Below, one piece after another: positions 27,607-37,267 of a stretch of 64,000 nucleotides of DNA. How positions within the stretch are numbered: position 1 is the stretch's first letter; the number at the start of each line of letters is the position of its first letter. The notes beneath the pieces are model-generated. The model saw only the letters and a program-made list of their open reading frames with translations, was not told the origin of the DNA and ran no database searches. The stretch comes from Zhongshania antarctica. Lineage in GTDB: Bacteria; Pseudomonadota; Gammaproteobacteria; Pseudomonadales; Spongiibacteraceae. Made by a program: the position numbers and the translations under genes. Location of the stretch: positions 143,975 to 207,974 of the forward strand of contig NZ_JACHHW010000007.1 of the NCBI RefSeq assembly GCF_014202945.1, given 5' to 3'.

Positions 27607-28725
27607 ATGACCGTTGAAGTATTAAAAACCACTCCTCTAAATGCGTTACACCGCGAGCTTGGCGCAAAAATGGTGCCGTTTGCAGGTTACGATATGCCGG
27701 TGCAATACCCCATGGGTGTAATGAAAGAGCATCTGCAAGTGCGTAATGCGGCGGGCTTATTTGATGTATCGCATATGGGGCAAATTCGCTTGCGCGGCGA
27801 AAATATTGCGCAAGCGCTGGAAGCCTTGATGCCGCAAGACGTGCTGGGCTTACCACTTGGCCGCCAGCGCTACGGCTTGTTAACAAATGAGCAGGGCGGC
27901 ATTCGGGATGATCTCATGTTCGCGAACTGCGGCGACAGCTTTATGTTAGTGGTGAATGCCGCGTGTAAAGACCAAGATTATGCGTGGCTGCGGCAGAATT
28001 TACCGGAATCCATCAGCATGGAAATGCTGGCGAATCAGGGCTTGCTTGCACTGCAGGGGCCTGCCGCGCGTCAGGTGATGGCACGTTTGGCGCCAGAGGC
28101 TGCCAATATGGTGTTTATGGATACATTGTCCTGTCAAGTTGCGGGCATTGACTGCTGGCTGAGTTGCTCTGGTTATACCGGCGAAGATGGTTTTGAGATA
28201 TCCGTTCCTGCCGGTGACGCAGAAAAATTGGCGCGCTCATTGCTAGCAGAAGACGAGGTGGAGTTTATTGGTCTCGGTGCCAGGGACTCGCTGCGTCTAG
28301 AGGCGGGCCTATGCCTTTACGGTCATGATATGGATGAGAATATTTCACCAGTTTCTGCCAATCTATTGTGGGCGATCTCCAAGGTGCGGCGCCCCGGTGA
28401 GGCGCGTGCCGGAAATTATCCCGGTGCAGCGGTTATCGCCAAACAACTAGCTGAAGGCGCGGCAGAAAAGCGGGTGTTGCTCGATGTTGAAGGGCGCGCG
28501 CCCGTGCGCGAGGGTGTCGAGGTCGTCAATGCTGAGGGTAGTGTGCTTGGGCGAGTTAGTAGCGGCGGTTTCGGTCCGAGTATTGGTCGCCCTCTAGTCA
28601 TGGCCTATGTCGCAACAAAAGCACTCAGTCAGGGTGAGGCGCTCTACGCCAGTGTTCGAGGTAAATTATTGCCACTAACGCTACGCCAAAGCCCTTTTGT
28701 TGAGCAGCGCTATTATCGCGGTTAA
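27607..28725 (+). CDS. gcvT: Glycine cleavage system aminomethyltransferase (T protein)
   Basis: A 372-residue T protein that transfers the methylene group of glycine to tetrahydrofolate. Characteristic segments are PVQYPMG near 35, [13 protein letters not shown] near 54, [11 protein letters not shown] near 190 and the [20 protein letters not shown] motif near 222. It is a full-length GcvT, not a YgfZ/GcvT-like fragment. The usual partners gcvH and gcvP are not beside it; a GH84-type gene follows 11 bases downstream, so the two may be co-transcribed. Confidence 0.93.
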   Translation: MTVEVLKTTPLNALHRELGAKMVPFAGYDMPVQYPMGVMKEHLQVRNAAGLFDVSHMGQIRLRGENIAQALEALMPQDVLGLPLGRQRYGLLTNEQGGIRDDLMFANCGDSFMLVVNAACKDQDYAWLRQNLPESISMEMLANQGLLALQGPAARQVMARLAPEAANMVFMDTLSCQVAGIDCWLSCSGYTGEDGFEISVPAGDAEKLARSLLAEDEVEFIGLGARDSLRLEAGLCLYGHDMDENISPVSANLLWAISKVRRPGEARAGNYPGAAVIAKQLAEGAAEKRVLLDVEGRAPVREGVEVVNAEGSVLGRVSSGGFGPSIGRPLVMAYVATKALSQGEALYASVRGKLLPLTLRQSPFVEQRYYRG

Positions 28726-28736
28726 AGGACGTTAAT

Positions 28737-29798
28737 ATGGCATTTGCGCCGGGACTTATTGAAGGCTTCTACGGTCGCCAATGGACTTGGGCGCAGCGTT
28801 TTTCGCTGCCGGGACTGCTGCGTCAATGGGGTTATGGCAGCTACATTTATGCGCCGAAGGCCGATGTTAGTCTACGCAGTGAATGGCCGCAGGATTTTAG
28901 TGCAAGTCATCGTGATAATTTATTAATGCTGGGCGAACACTGTCGTCGCTCGGAAATTTCGTGGGGGCTTGGCCTTTCGCCTGCGGGGCTTCAAGCCAAT
29001 TACACGCCGACAGACAAGCTCAAACTAGCGCGTAAAATTGCTGCAATCGCCGAGCTAAAACCCGATATTCTGTGGGTGTTATTTGACGATTTACCGGCCG
29101 GAAATCCCCAGCTTGCTGAAAACCAGTTGGCTGTGGTCAATGATATTCGCGCCCAGCTTCCCCAGGTAAAGCTCGCGGTTTGTCCGAGCTACTATAGTTT
29201 TGATCCAATTCTTGAGGAGTTGTTTGGTCGCTGCCCCGATAATTACTTTGCAGATTTGGATGCTGGCTTAACTCCCGATATCGATTTGCTATGGACCGGG
29301 AATCGCGTTATTAGCGAAGCTTATTCTGAAGAGGATATGGCGCGAGCCACCGCATTGCTTGGCCGAAAACCCCTGCTATGGGACAACTACCCAGTTAATG
29401 ACGGGCGTAAAACCAGTCGTTTTCTGCATTTGGCTCCCTTTACCGGGCGACCTTGGCAGTTGTCGGCATGGTGCGCCGGTCATATGGTTAATCCAATGAA
29501 TCAATTTCATGTGTCGGGCCTAGTCTTGCCAACACTGGCAGCGGTCTATACTAGCAGGGCAGGCTATGACCCGGAGCAGCTGTTAGATTCCGTGCTTAGC
29601 TCGTTACCAGTAGCGTTGGCGTCATTGTTAAAACGAGATATGACAATATTTCAGCGGCAGGGCCTAGATAGCCTCAGTGAAAATGCAAAGCAGCGCTATA
29701 TTGCAGAGTACGCAGGGGTGCTGCACCCTGTAGCTGAGGAAATTTGTGATTGGTTGAGGGAAGGCTATCGATTTGATCCGGCGTGTTTAACCGATTAA
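28737..29798 (+). CDS. GH84-type beta-N-acetylglucosaminidase (O-GlcNAcase-like), cytoplasmic
   Basis: A 353-residue protein consisting of essentially only the GH84 catalytic barrel. Family landmarks in order are EGFYGRQWT (9-17), YIYAPKAD (36-43), the catalytic aspartate pair D117-D118 in VLFDDLP, LLWTGNRV (184-191) and WDNYPVNDG (215-223). GH84 enzymes remove terminal N-acetylglucosamine by substrate-assisted catalysis. There is no signal peptide, and the barrel starts at residue 8, so it should act in the cytoplasm. AAAGGA precedes the ATG. Its pairing with gcvT is unexplained, and its natural substrate is unknown. Confidence 0.87.
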   Translation: MAFAPGLIEGFYGRQWTWAQRFSLPGLLRQWGYGSYIYAPKADVSLRSEWPQDFSASHRDNLLMLGEHCRRSEISWGLGLSPAGLQANYTPTDKLKLARKIAAIAELKPDILWVLFDDLPAGNPQLAENQLAVVNDIRAQLPQVKLAVCPSYYSFDPILEELFGRCPDNYFADLDAGLTPDIDLLWTGNRVISEAYSEEDMARATALLGRKPLLWDNYPVNDGRKTSRFLHLAPFTGRPWQLSAWCAGHMVNPMNQFHVSGLVLPTLAAVYTSRAGYDPEQLLDSVLSSLPVALASLLKRDMTIFQRQGLDSLSENAKQRYIAEYAGVLHPVAEEICDWLREGYRFDPACLTD

Positions 29799-29811
29799 AT
29801 AGCGGCTTAGC

Positions 29812-29840
29812 TTGCCAAGGTTTTGGTAATAAGGTAGTTT
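29812..29840 (+). promoter_or_regulatory. Candidate sigma70 promoter of fadBA
   Basis: TTGCCA (29812-29817), a 17-base spacer and TAGTTT (29835-29840), placing the start of transcription near 29847. It is a moderate match to consensus. Confidence 0.45.
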
Positions 29841-29849
29841 TAGCGCGCG

Positions 29850-29868
29850 ATGTTTACATGGAAAACAT
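29850..29868. promoter_or_regulatory. Candidate operator before fadBA
   Basis: A perfect 6-bp inverted repeat, ATGTTT (29850-29855) and AAACAT (29863-29868), with a 7-base centre. It lies at the predicted transcription start, a typical position for a repressor. The regulator is not identified. Confidence 0.4.
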
Positions 29869-29917
29869 GGGGTGTACGGTAAATGCCGTCGCCACAAACT
29901 CAATTTGAGGAACAACG

Positions 29918-32065
29918 ATGATTTATCAAGGCAAGGCGTTAACTGCAAAATACCTAGAAGATGGGATTGCAGAGCTCTGTTTCGACCTTGAAGGCGATTC
30001 AGTAAATAAATTTAACCGTGTGACGCTGCAGGAGCTGGGTGAAGCTACCACGGCCCTTGTTGGGGAAGCGGGCCTCAAAGGGGTATTGGTTACCAGCGGG
30101 AAGTCGGTATTTATTGTTGGTGCAGATATTACTGAATTTACCGAGCTGTTTAAGCTGCCAGACGCCGAGTTGCGCGGCTGGGCTCAGCAGGCCAATGATG
30201 TCTTCAACGCGTTTGAAGATTTGCCAGTACCAACGGTTGTCGCGATTAACGGCGTTGCCTTAGGTGGCGGTTTTGAAATGTGCTTGGCCTGTGATTACCG
30301 GGTTATGTCAACGGCAGCCATTGTTGGCTTGCCAGAAGTAAAATTAGGGATTAACCCTGGTTTTGGCGGCACAGTGCGTTTGCCGCGCGTCATCGGTTGC
30401 GATAACGCGATGTTGTGGGTAGCCACTGGCAACCAACAGAAGCCAGACGCAGCCCTAAAAGATGGCGGTGTTGATGCCGTTGTCGCGCCTGAGTTATTAA
30501 AAGAGGCTTCTCTAGACTTGCTGAAAAGTGCTATTGCCGGTGAGTTTGACTATAAAGCGCGCCGCGTCGAGAAAACCACGCCGGTTAAGTTGAATGACAT
30601 TGAGCGAATGATGTCCTTTACCACGGGTAAAGCAATGGTTGCTCAGCAAGCTGGTCGCCATATGCCTGCGCCTCTGACTGCCGCTAAGTCAATGGAACGC
30701 AATGCCGGTCTCAATCGCGCAGAAGCGATTGAGGTTGAGATAGATCACTTCATCAAACTGGTGCGCACGCCGCAATCTGCAGCACTGGTTGGTTTGTTCT
30801 TGAGCGAACAAGCAGTGAGCAAAGCTGCACGTGGTTTTGCCAAAGCCGGTGGCGATGTTAAGCAAGCAGCCGTGTTGGGAGCGGGCATTATGGGCGGTGG
30901 TATCGCCTATCAGTCCGCCTATAAAGGTACGCCGATCCTGATGAAGGATATTGCCGAGGCGGGAATTGAGCTGGGCATGAAAGAGGCGGGTAAGTTACTG
31001 GCCAAGCGTGTGTCTCGCGGCCGTATGACCGCCGACAAAATGTCTGCAGTATTGAACAGCATTCGCCCATCATTGAGCTATGACGGTTTTGACAAGGCAG
31101 ACGTTATCGTCGAAGCCGTTGTTGAAAATCCAAAAGTGAAGCGCGCAGTACTTGCCGAGACCGAAAAGCATATCCGTAACGATGCGGTTTTAGCGTCGAA
31201 TACATCTACAATCTCCATTACACATCTCGCGGAAGCTCTTGAAAGACCTGAGAATTTCTGTGGCATGCACTTCTTTAATCCAGTGCATGCAATGCCTTTG
31301 GTTGAGGTTATTCGCGGTGAAAAAACCAGCGAGTCGACGGTTGCTAGGGTTGTTAAGTACGCACTGCAAATGGGTAAAACCCCGATTGTTGTTAACGATT
31401 GCCCGGGCTTCTATGTAAACCGCGTGCTGTTCCCTTATTTTGCTGGCTTCGACATGCTGATTCGCGATGGCGCGGATTTCCGCAAAGTAGACAAGGTGAT
31501 GGAAGGCTTCGGTATGCCAATGGGTCCAGCTTATCTGATGGACGTTGTTGGCATTGATACCGGCTACCACGCCGCTGAAGTCATGGCAGACGGCTTCCCA
31601 GATCGCATGCGTCACGACTTTACCGGTATTTCGCAGATGATGTTTGAGGCCAAGCGTTACGGTCAGAAAAACGGCATTGGCTTCTACCGCTACGAAGAAG
31701 ACAAGAAGGGTAAGCCCAAGAAGTGTGAAGACGACACTGCGCTGGAAATGGCTGCTAAAGCCAAGCAAGCCAGTGTTGAATTGAGCGATGACGACATTCA
31801 GGCGCGGATGATGATACCAATGTGTATCGAAACGGTGCGCTGCATTGATGAAGGTATCTTGCGTGACCCAGCTGATGCCGATATGGGCTTAGTGATGGGT
31901 ATTGGTTTCCCTGTATTCCGCGGTGGCGCTCTGCGCTATATCGATCAAATGGGTGCTAAAGCATTCTGTGAAATGGCTGACCGCTATGCAGATCTCGGAC
32001 CCTTGTACCAGCCTACTGCCAGCCTGCGGGCTATGGCGGCGAATGGCGAAACTTTCTTTAAATAA
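29918..32065 (+). CDS. fadB: Fatty acid oxidation complex alpha subunit FadB
   Basis: A 715-residue multifunctional beta-oxidation enzyme. The N-terminal enoyl-CoA hydratase/isomerase domain (about 1-190) has its catalytic glutamates in [14 protein letters not shown] and [15 protein letters not shown]. The L-3-hydroxyacyl-CoA dehydrogenase part begins with [14 protein letters not shown] near 320 and holds the catalytic [14 protein letters not shown] segment near 450. TGAGGA lies before the ATG. It is followed by fadA, forming the alpha2-beta2 complex. Confidence 0.97.
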   Translation: MIYQGKALTAKYLEDGIAELCFDLEGDSVNKFNRVTLQELGEATTALVGEAGLKGVLVTSGKSVFIVGADITEFTELFKLPDAELRGWAQQANDVFNAFEDLPVPTVVAINGVALGGGFEMCLACDYRVMSTAAIVGLPEVKLGINPGFGGTVRLPRVIGCDNAMLWVATGNQQKPDAALKDGGVDAVVAPELLKEASLDLLKSAIAGEFDYKARRVEKTTPVKLNDIERMMSFTTGKAMVAQQAGRHMPAPLTAAKSMERNAGLNRAEAIEVEIDHFIKLVRTPQSAALVGLFLSEQAVSKAARGFAKAGGDVKQAAVLGAGIMGGGIAYQSAYKGTPILMKDIAEAGIELGMKEAGKLLAKRVSRGRMTADKMSAVLNSIRPSLSYDGFDKADVIVEAVVENPKVKRAVLAETEKHIRNDAVLASNTSTISITHLAEALERPENFCGMHFFNPVHAMPLVEVIRGEKTSESTVARVVKYALQMGKTPIVVNDCPGFYVNRVLFPYFAGFDMLIRDGADFRKVDKVMEGFGMPMGPAYLMDVVGIDTGYHAAEVMADGFPDRMRHDFTGISQMMFEAKRYGQKNGIGFYRYEEDKKGKPKKCEDDTALEMAAKAKQASVELSDDDIQARMMIPMCIETVRCIDEGILRDPADADMGLVMGIGFPVFRGGALRYIDQMGAKAFCEMADRYADLGPLYQPTASLRAMAANGETFFK

Positions 32066-33259
<1,194 letters not shown>

Positions 33260-33402
33260 GTGCTCCTTTGGCGTATTCTTAGTAGTGAAATTGTCATTAA
33301 TTAAGGATACGTCTGAAATTGTGTCGCAGCTTCGCTTGATCGCGGTCATGGGCTGTGGCACAATCTCGTTCCTCGCGGGACTGAGCTCCTGCGATTTTGT
33401 TT

Positions 33403-33439
33403 GTAAACCGAGATAATTCAATACCTTAAGTCGGTTTAC
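33403..33439. repeat. Inverted repeat between fadA and tRNA-Leu
   Basis: Perfect 9-bp arms GTAAACCGA (33403-33411) and TCGGTTTAC (33431-33439), 19 bases apart, ending six bases before the tRNA-Leu 5' end. There is no T-run after it on the plus strand, so it is not an obvious terminator. It may be a regulator site or a processing hairpin. Confidence 0.5.
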
Positions 33440-33445
33440 GGGTGT

Positions 33446-33530
33446 GCGGATGTGGTGAAATTGGTATACACGCCAGATTTAGGTTCTGGTGCCGCAAGGC
33501 GTGAGAGTTCGAGTCTCTCCATCCGCACCA
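33446..33530 (+). tRNA. tRNA-Leu (anticodon UAG)
   Basis: An 85-base class II tRNA with encoded CCA. The acceptor pairs GCGGATG with CATCCGC and the discriminator is A, as needed for leucine. The anticodon loop TTTAGGT gives TAG. A variable arm of TGCCGCAAGGCG type and the T-loop GTTCGAGTC are present. It lies just upstream of tig. Confidence 0.97.
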
Positions 33531-33610
33531 TTTCAAAGAATTCTTATGAATGGCCGCTTCGATGCCGAAGTGGCCATTTGTGCTTATAAGACCTGTTTTG
33601 AGGATCATCG

Positions 33611-34939
33611 ATGCAAGTTTCCGTTGAAACGACTTCTGGCCTAGAGCGCCGTCTGATTGTAGGTGTTCCTGCTGCCCGTGTAGATGGCGCAGTTGATAGC
33701 CGTCTGCAAAAAGCTGCAAAAACCGTAAAACTTGATGGCTTCCGTCCCGGTAAGGTGCCGATGAGCGTGGTTCGCCAGCGTTTCGGTCAGTCGGTACGCA
33801 TGGAAGTGCTCGGCGAAGTAATGAATGAGTGCTTCTACGAAGCCATTCAGCAGCAAGAGCTAAAGCCTGCTGGTCGCCCAGAAATCGAGCCAAAGAGCTT
33901 AGAGGCCGGTAAAGATATTGAGTTTGTTGCCACTTTCGAAGTATTTCCAGAAATCGAAGCCAAAGATTACAGCTCGATTGTCGTGAAAAAGCCAGTTGCC
34001 GAAATCACTGCCGCTGATGTCGATAAAATGATCGAGAATCTGCGCTCTCAGCGTGCTGATTGGAGTGTTGTTGAGCGCGCCGCAGCGGATGGCGACAAGG
34101 TTAATATAGACTACCTTGGCACGAAAGACGGTGTAGAGTTTGAAGGCGGTAAGGATGAAGGTTCTGATCTAGAGCTCGGTTCTGGCCGTATGATTCCTGG
34201 CTTTGAAGCGGGAATCGAGGGTATGGTCGCCGGAGAAGAGAAGGTCATTGCCGTGTCTTTTCCTGAGGACTACCACAGCGAAGAGCTTAAGGGTGCTGCG
34301 GTTGAGTTTAAGATTACCTTGAACTCTGTTAGTGCTAAAGAATTGCCTGAGCTTAATGAAGAATTGTTTGAAGCTTTTGGTGTGAAAGAGGGCGGTGTAG
34401 ACGCTTTTCGCGCTGAAGTAGAAAAAAATATGGCTCGGGAGTTGAAAAATGCGACTAAGTCCCGCATTAAGAACCAAGTCATGGAAGGTGTGCTAAAAGT
34501 GCATTCTGATTTGCAGGTGCCTAAAGCGCTTGTTAGTCAAGAGATTGAGGCTTTGCGCGGACAGCAAATGCAGCAGTTTGGCGCAATGGCTGAAAAACTG
34601 AATGCAGCAGACATCCTTCCCGACGAGCTTTTCCGTGATAACGCGGAGCGTCGTGTTAAATTAGGTTTGGTGCTGAATGAGCTAATTAGCGCAGAAGGCA
34701 TTAAAGCCGACGCAGATAAAGTTCGCGCTGCTCTTGAAGAGATGGCGGCTAGCTTCGAAGATAAAGACGAGATTATCAATCACTACATGGGTAACCCCCA
34801 GCAGCTTCAGCAGATCGAAGGTATGGTCATTGAAGAGGAAGTTGTTGAGAAATTGCTTGAAAAATCGAAGGTTAGCGAAGAAACTTTAAGCTACGAAGAA
34901 GTTATGTCGCCACCGGCGGAAGAGGCAGACGCGTCTTAA
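33611..34939 (+). CDS. tig: Trigger factor
   Basis: A ribosome-bound chaperone and prolyl isomerase of 442 residues. The ribosome-binding motif GFRPGKVP lies near residues 43-50, the FKBP-type domain is about 150-240 (GDKVNIDYLG, GRMIPGFEAGIEGM) and the rest is a long helical chaperone domain with a glutamate-rich tail. GAGGA precedes the ATG. The order tig-clpP-clpX-lon-hupB-ppiD is conserved from E. coli to Pseudomonas. Confidence 0.97.
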   Translation: MQVSVETTSGLERRLIVGVPAARVDGAVDSRLQKAAKTVKLDGFRPGKVPMSVVRQRFGQSVRMEVLGEVMNECFYEAIQQQELKPAGRPEIEPKSLEAGKDIEFVATFEVFPEIEAKDYSSIVVKKPVAEITAADVDKMIENLRSQRADWSVVERAAADGDKVNIDYLGTKDGVEFEGGKDEGSDLELGSGRMIPGFEAGIEGMVAGEEKVIAVSFPEDYHSEELKGAAVEFKITLNSVSAKELPELNEELFEAFGVKEGGVDAFRAEVEKNMARELKNATKSRIKNQVMEGVLKVHSDLQVPKALVSQEIEALRGQQMQQFGAMAEKLNAADILPDELFRDNAERRVKLGLVLNELISAEGIKADADKVRAALEEMAASFEDKDEIINHYMGNPQQLQQIEGMVIEEEVVEKLLEKSKVSEETLSYEEVMSPPAEEADAS

Positions 34940-34966
34940 TTTGCTAGATTGCTCTGCTTATCTGCG

Positions 34967-35008
34967 AACAAGCGACTGAGCCTTACGGTTCCGTCGCTTG
35001 TTTTTTTT
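34967..35008 (+). terminator. Rho-independent terminator after tig
   Basis: The 10-bp arms AACAAGCGAC (34967-34976) and GTCGCTTGTT (34993-35002) are followed by a T-run to 35008. Confidence 0.88.
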
Positions 35009-35060
35009 CTGGTAGGTGAAAAATCCGCTTACCCATTTACGATACGGAAGAGTGTTTACT

Positions 35061-35693
35061 ATGTCGCGCAACTCGATTGACGGTATCAACAATAATTCTA
35101 TTACTAATTTAGGCTTGGTGCCTATGGTCGTCGAACAGACGGCGCGGGGCGAGCGCTCCTACGATATTTATTCGCGTCTTCTTAAGGAGCGGGTGATTTT
35201 CTGTGTCGGTCAGGTTGAAGATCACATGGCTAACCTGATCGTGGCCCAGTTGCTGTTCTTAGAGTCAGAAAATCCTGATAAAGATATTCATCTGTATATA
35301 AATTCGCCGGGTGGCTCGGTGACTGCAGGCCTTTCTATTTACGACACCATGCAGTTTATTCGACCCAATGTGAGCATCATGTGTATTGGTCAAGCGGCCA
35401 GTATGGGTGCGTTCTTGCTAAGCGGTGGCGAAAAGGGCAAGCGCTTTATTCTGCCTAACGCCCGCACCATGATTCACCAGCCCAGTGGCGGTGCCCAGGG
35501 ACAGGCAACGGATATCGACATTCAGGCTCGGGAGATTCTTATTATCCGCGAACGCTTGAATCATCTTATGGCTCAGCACACCGGTCAAAGCTATGAAACC
35601 ATTGCTAAGGACACTGAGCGGGATAACTTCATGAACGCCCAGCAGTCTTGTGATTACGGCTTGGTTGACCAAGTTTTGACTGATCGCAAATAG
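35061..35693 (+). CDS. clpP: ATP-dependent Clp protease proteolytic subunit
   Basis: A 210-residue ClpP with catalytic S114 (GQAASMGAF), H139 (RTMIHQP) and D188. The start is ATG 35061; an upstream in-frame start at 35016 would begin within a few bases of the tig terminator and is not favoured. A short propeptide is processed in E. coli ClpP. It partners with ClpX encoded 119 bases downstream. Confidence 0.96.
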   Translation: MSRNSIDGINNNSITNLGLVPMVVEQTARGERSYDIYSRLLKERVIFCVGQVEDHMANLIVAQLLFLESENPDKDIHLYINSPGGSVTAGLSIYDTMQFIRPNVSIMCIGQAASMGAFLLSGGEKGKRFILPNARTMIHQPSGGAQGQATDIDIQAREILIIRERLNHLMAQHTGQSYETIAKDTERDNFMNAQQSCDYGLVDQVLTDRK

Positions 35694-35812
35694 GCGCACC
35701 ACACATTGCCGCAGGTTTGCGCTTAAGTGAGCAAACTTGCAAAAATAGCTAAAAGGCGTCATCTTTACCCTAAGGTGGATATCGCCATGCAAATAGAACA
35801 AGGTGGGAATGA

Positions 35813-37087
35813 ATGAGTAGCAAAGACGGCACAGACGAAAACGGCAAGCTGCTGTACTGTTCCTTCTGTGGTAAAAGCCAGCACGAAGTCCGCAAGTTAA
35901 TTGCTGGCCCGTCTGTTTTTATCTGTGATGAATGTGTTGACCTATGTAACGACATTATTCGCGAAGAAGTGCAGGAAGCGGCAAGTGAAGCTGGTCGCGA
36001 CAAGCTACCGACGCCGCAGGAAATCAACCATACGCTAGATCAGTATGTTATTGGTCAGGTGCGTGCCAAGAAAGTGCTCGCGGTAGCGGTGTATAATCAC
36101 TACAAGCGTTTGCGCGTAGGCGAAAAAGGCAAAGACGATATTGAGCTGGGCAAGAGTAATATCCTGCTGATTGGCCCTACTGGTAGCGGCAAGACCTTGC
36201 TAGCAGAGACCTTGGCGCGACTCCTTGACGTGCCCTTTACTATTGCTGATGCGACTACCTTAACCGAAGCCGGTTACGTGGGTGAAGATGTTGAAAACAT
36301 CATTCAAAAGCTGCTTCAGAAGTGCGATTACGATGTAGAAAAGGCCCAAATGGGTATCGTCTATATAGATGAAATCGATAAGATCTCTCGAAAGTCGGAC
36401 AACCCTTCAATCACACGTGACGTTTCGGGTGAGGGCGTGCAGCAGGCGCTATTGAAGTTGATCGAGGGTACTGTTGCATCTGTGCCGCCGCAGGGTGGTC
36501 GCAAGCATCCCCAGCAGGAGTTTTTGCAGGTAGATACCTCTAATATTCTGTTTATCTGTGGTGGTGCCTTTGCTGGCCTGGATCGCGTTATTCGTGATCG
36601 CTCTGAAAAGGGCGGTATTGGATTCAGTGCAGAGGTCAAGAGTAAAAGTGAGGCACGCAACGTAGGCGAGATACTCGCTGATGTTGAGCCAGATGACTTG
36701 GTCCGCTACGGCCTGATACCCGAGTTTGTCGGTCGTCTGCCAGTGATTGCAACGCTGGAAGAGCTGGATATCGATGCATTAGTCAGTATTCTGACTGAGC
36801 CAAAGAACGCGCTGACCAAACAGTATTCCAAGCTTTTCGATATGGAAGGTGTGGAAGTCGATTTCCGGGAAGACGGCTTGCGCTCAGTTGCTGAAAAGGC
36901 AATGACCCGCAAAACCGGTGCTCGTGGTCTGCGTTCAATTTTAGAGTCAGTGCTGCTTGATACCATGTACGATTTGCCTTCAATGGAAAACGTAAGCAAA
37001 GTTGTCATTGATGGCTCAGTAATCAAGGGCGATTCTGCGCCAATCTTGGTTTACAGTGAGCAGCGCAAGGTCGCTCCGGAAGAATAA
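35813..37087 (+). CDS. clpX: ATP-dependent Clp protease ATP-binding subunit ClpX
   Basis: A 424-residue AAA+ unfoldase. The N-terminal zinc-binding domain has C16, C19, C38 and C41. Walker A is GPTGSGKT near 118-125, Walker [11 protein letters not shown] near 182-191, and a sensor-2 region [10 protein letters not shown] is near 364. It recognises ssrA-tagged and other substrates and feeds them to ClpP. A terminator follows. Confidence 0.97.
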   Translation: MSSKDGTDENGKLLYCSFCGKSQHEVRKLIAGPSVFICDECVDLCNDIIREEVQEAASEAGRDKLPTPQEINHTLDQYVIGQVRAKKVLAVAVYNHYKRLRVGEKGKDDIELGKSNILLIGPTGSGKTLLAETLARLLDVPFTIADATTLTEAGYVGEDVENIIQKLLQKCDYDVEKAQMGIVYIDEIDKISRKSDNPSITRDVSGEGVQQALLKLIEGTVASVPPQGGRKHPQQEFLQVDTSNILFICGGAFAGLDRVIRDRSEKGGIGFSAEVKSKSEARNVGEILADVEPDDLVRYGLIPEFVGRLPVIATLEELDIDALVSILTEPKNALTKQYSKLFDMEGVEVDFREDGLRSVAEKAMTRKTGARGLRSILESVLLDTMYDLPSMENVSKVVIDGSVIKGDSAPILVYSEQRKVAPEE

Positions 37088-37100
37088 ACCCCGCTCCAAA

Positions 37101-37139
37101 GCCGCCGCGGAAGTTATTTTCGCGGCGGGTCTCTTTTTT
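37101..37139 (+). terminator. Rho-independent terminator after clpX
   Basis: The arms CCGCCGCG (37102-37109) and CGCGGCGG (37121-37128) are followed by GTCTCTTTTTT. Confidence 0.82.
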
Positions 37140-37162
37140 GTCACAATCTTTGCTAGTCAAGT

Positions 37163-37191
37163 CTTGTTTTTACTGTGCTAAGTCCCCATCT
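37163..37191 (+). promoter_or_regulatory. Heat-shock (sigma32-type) promoter of lon
   Basis: CTTGTTT (37163-37169) and CCCCATCT (37184-37191) are separated by 14 bases. The -10 is a full match to the RpoH consensus CCCCATNT and the -35 matches CTTG of CTTGAAA. It lies 76 bases before lon, a known heat-shock gene in E. coli. Confidence 0.75.
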
Positions 37192-37267
37192 TAGGCTTAA
37201 GCTGTCTGTATTGCAGGCGAAATATCCGTTGTGTCCGGATTGTACAAATATTATGCGAGGCGATTAA

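Noticed and set aside
31190..31768. 192-codon minus-strand frame inside fadB
   Set aside because: It is a shadow of the strongly supported FadB frame with His/Asn-rich unlikely protein sequence.
35009..35060. Possible heat-shock promoter before clpP (CCCATTTA)
   Set aside because: The only -35-like words have spacings of about 10 or more than 20 bases, outside the range of RpoH promoters.
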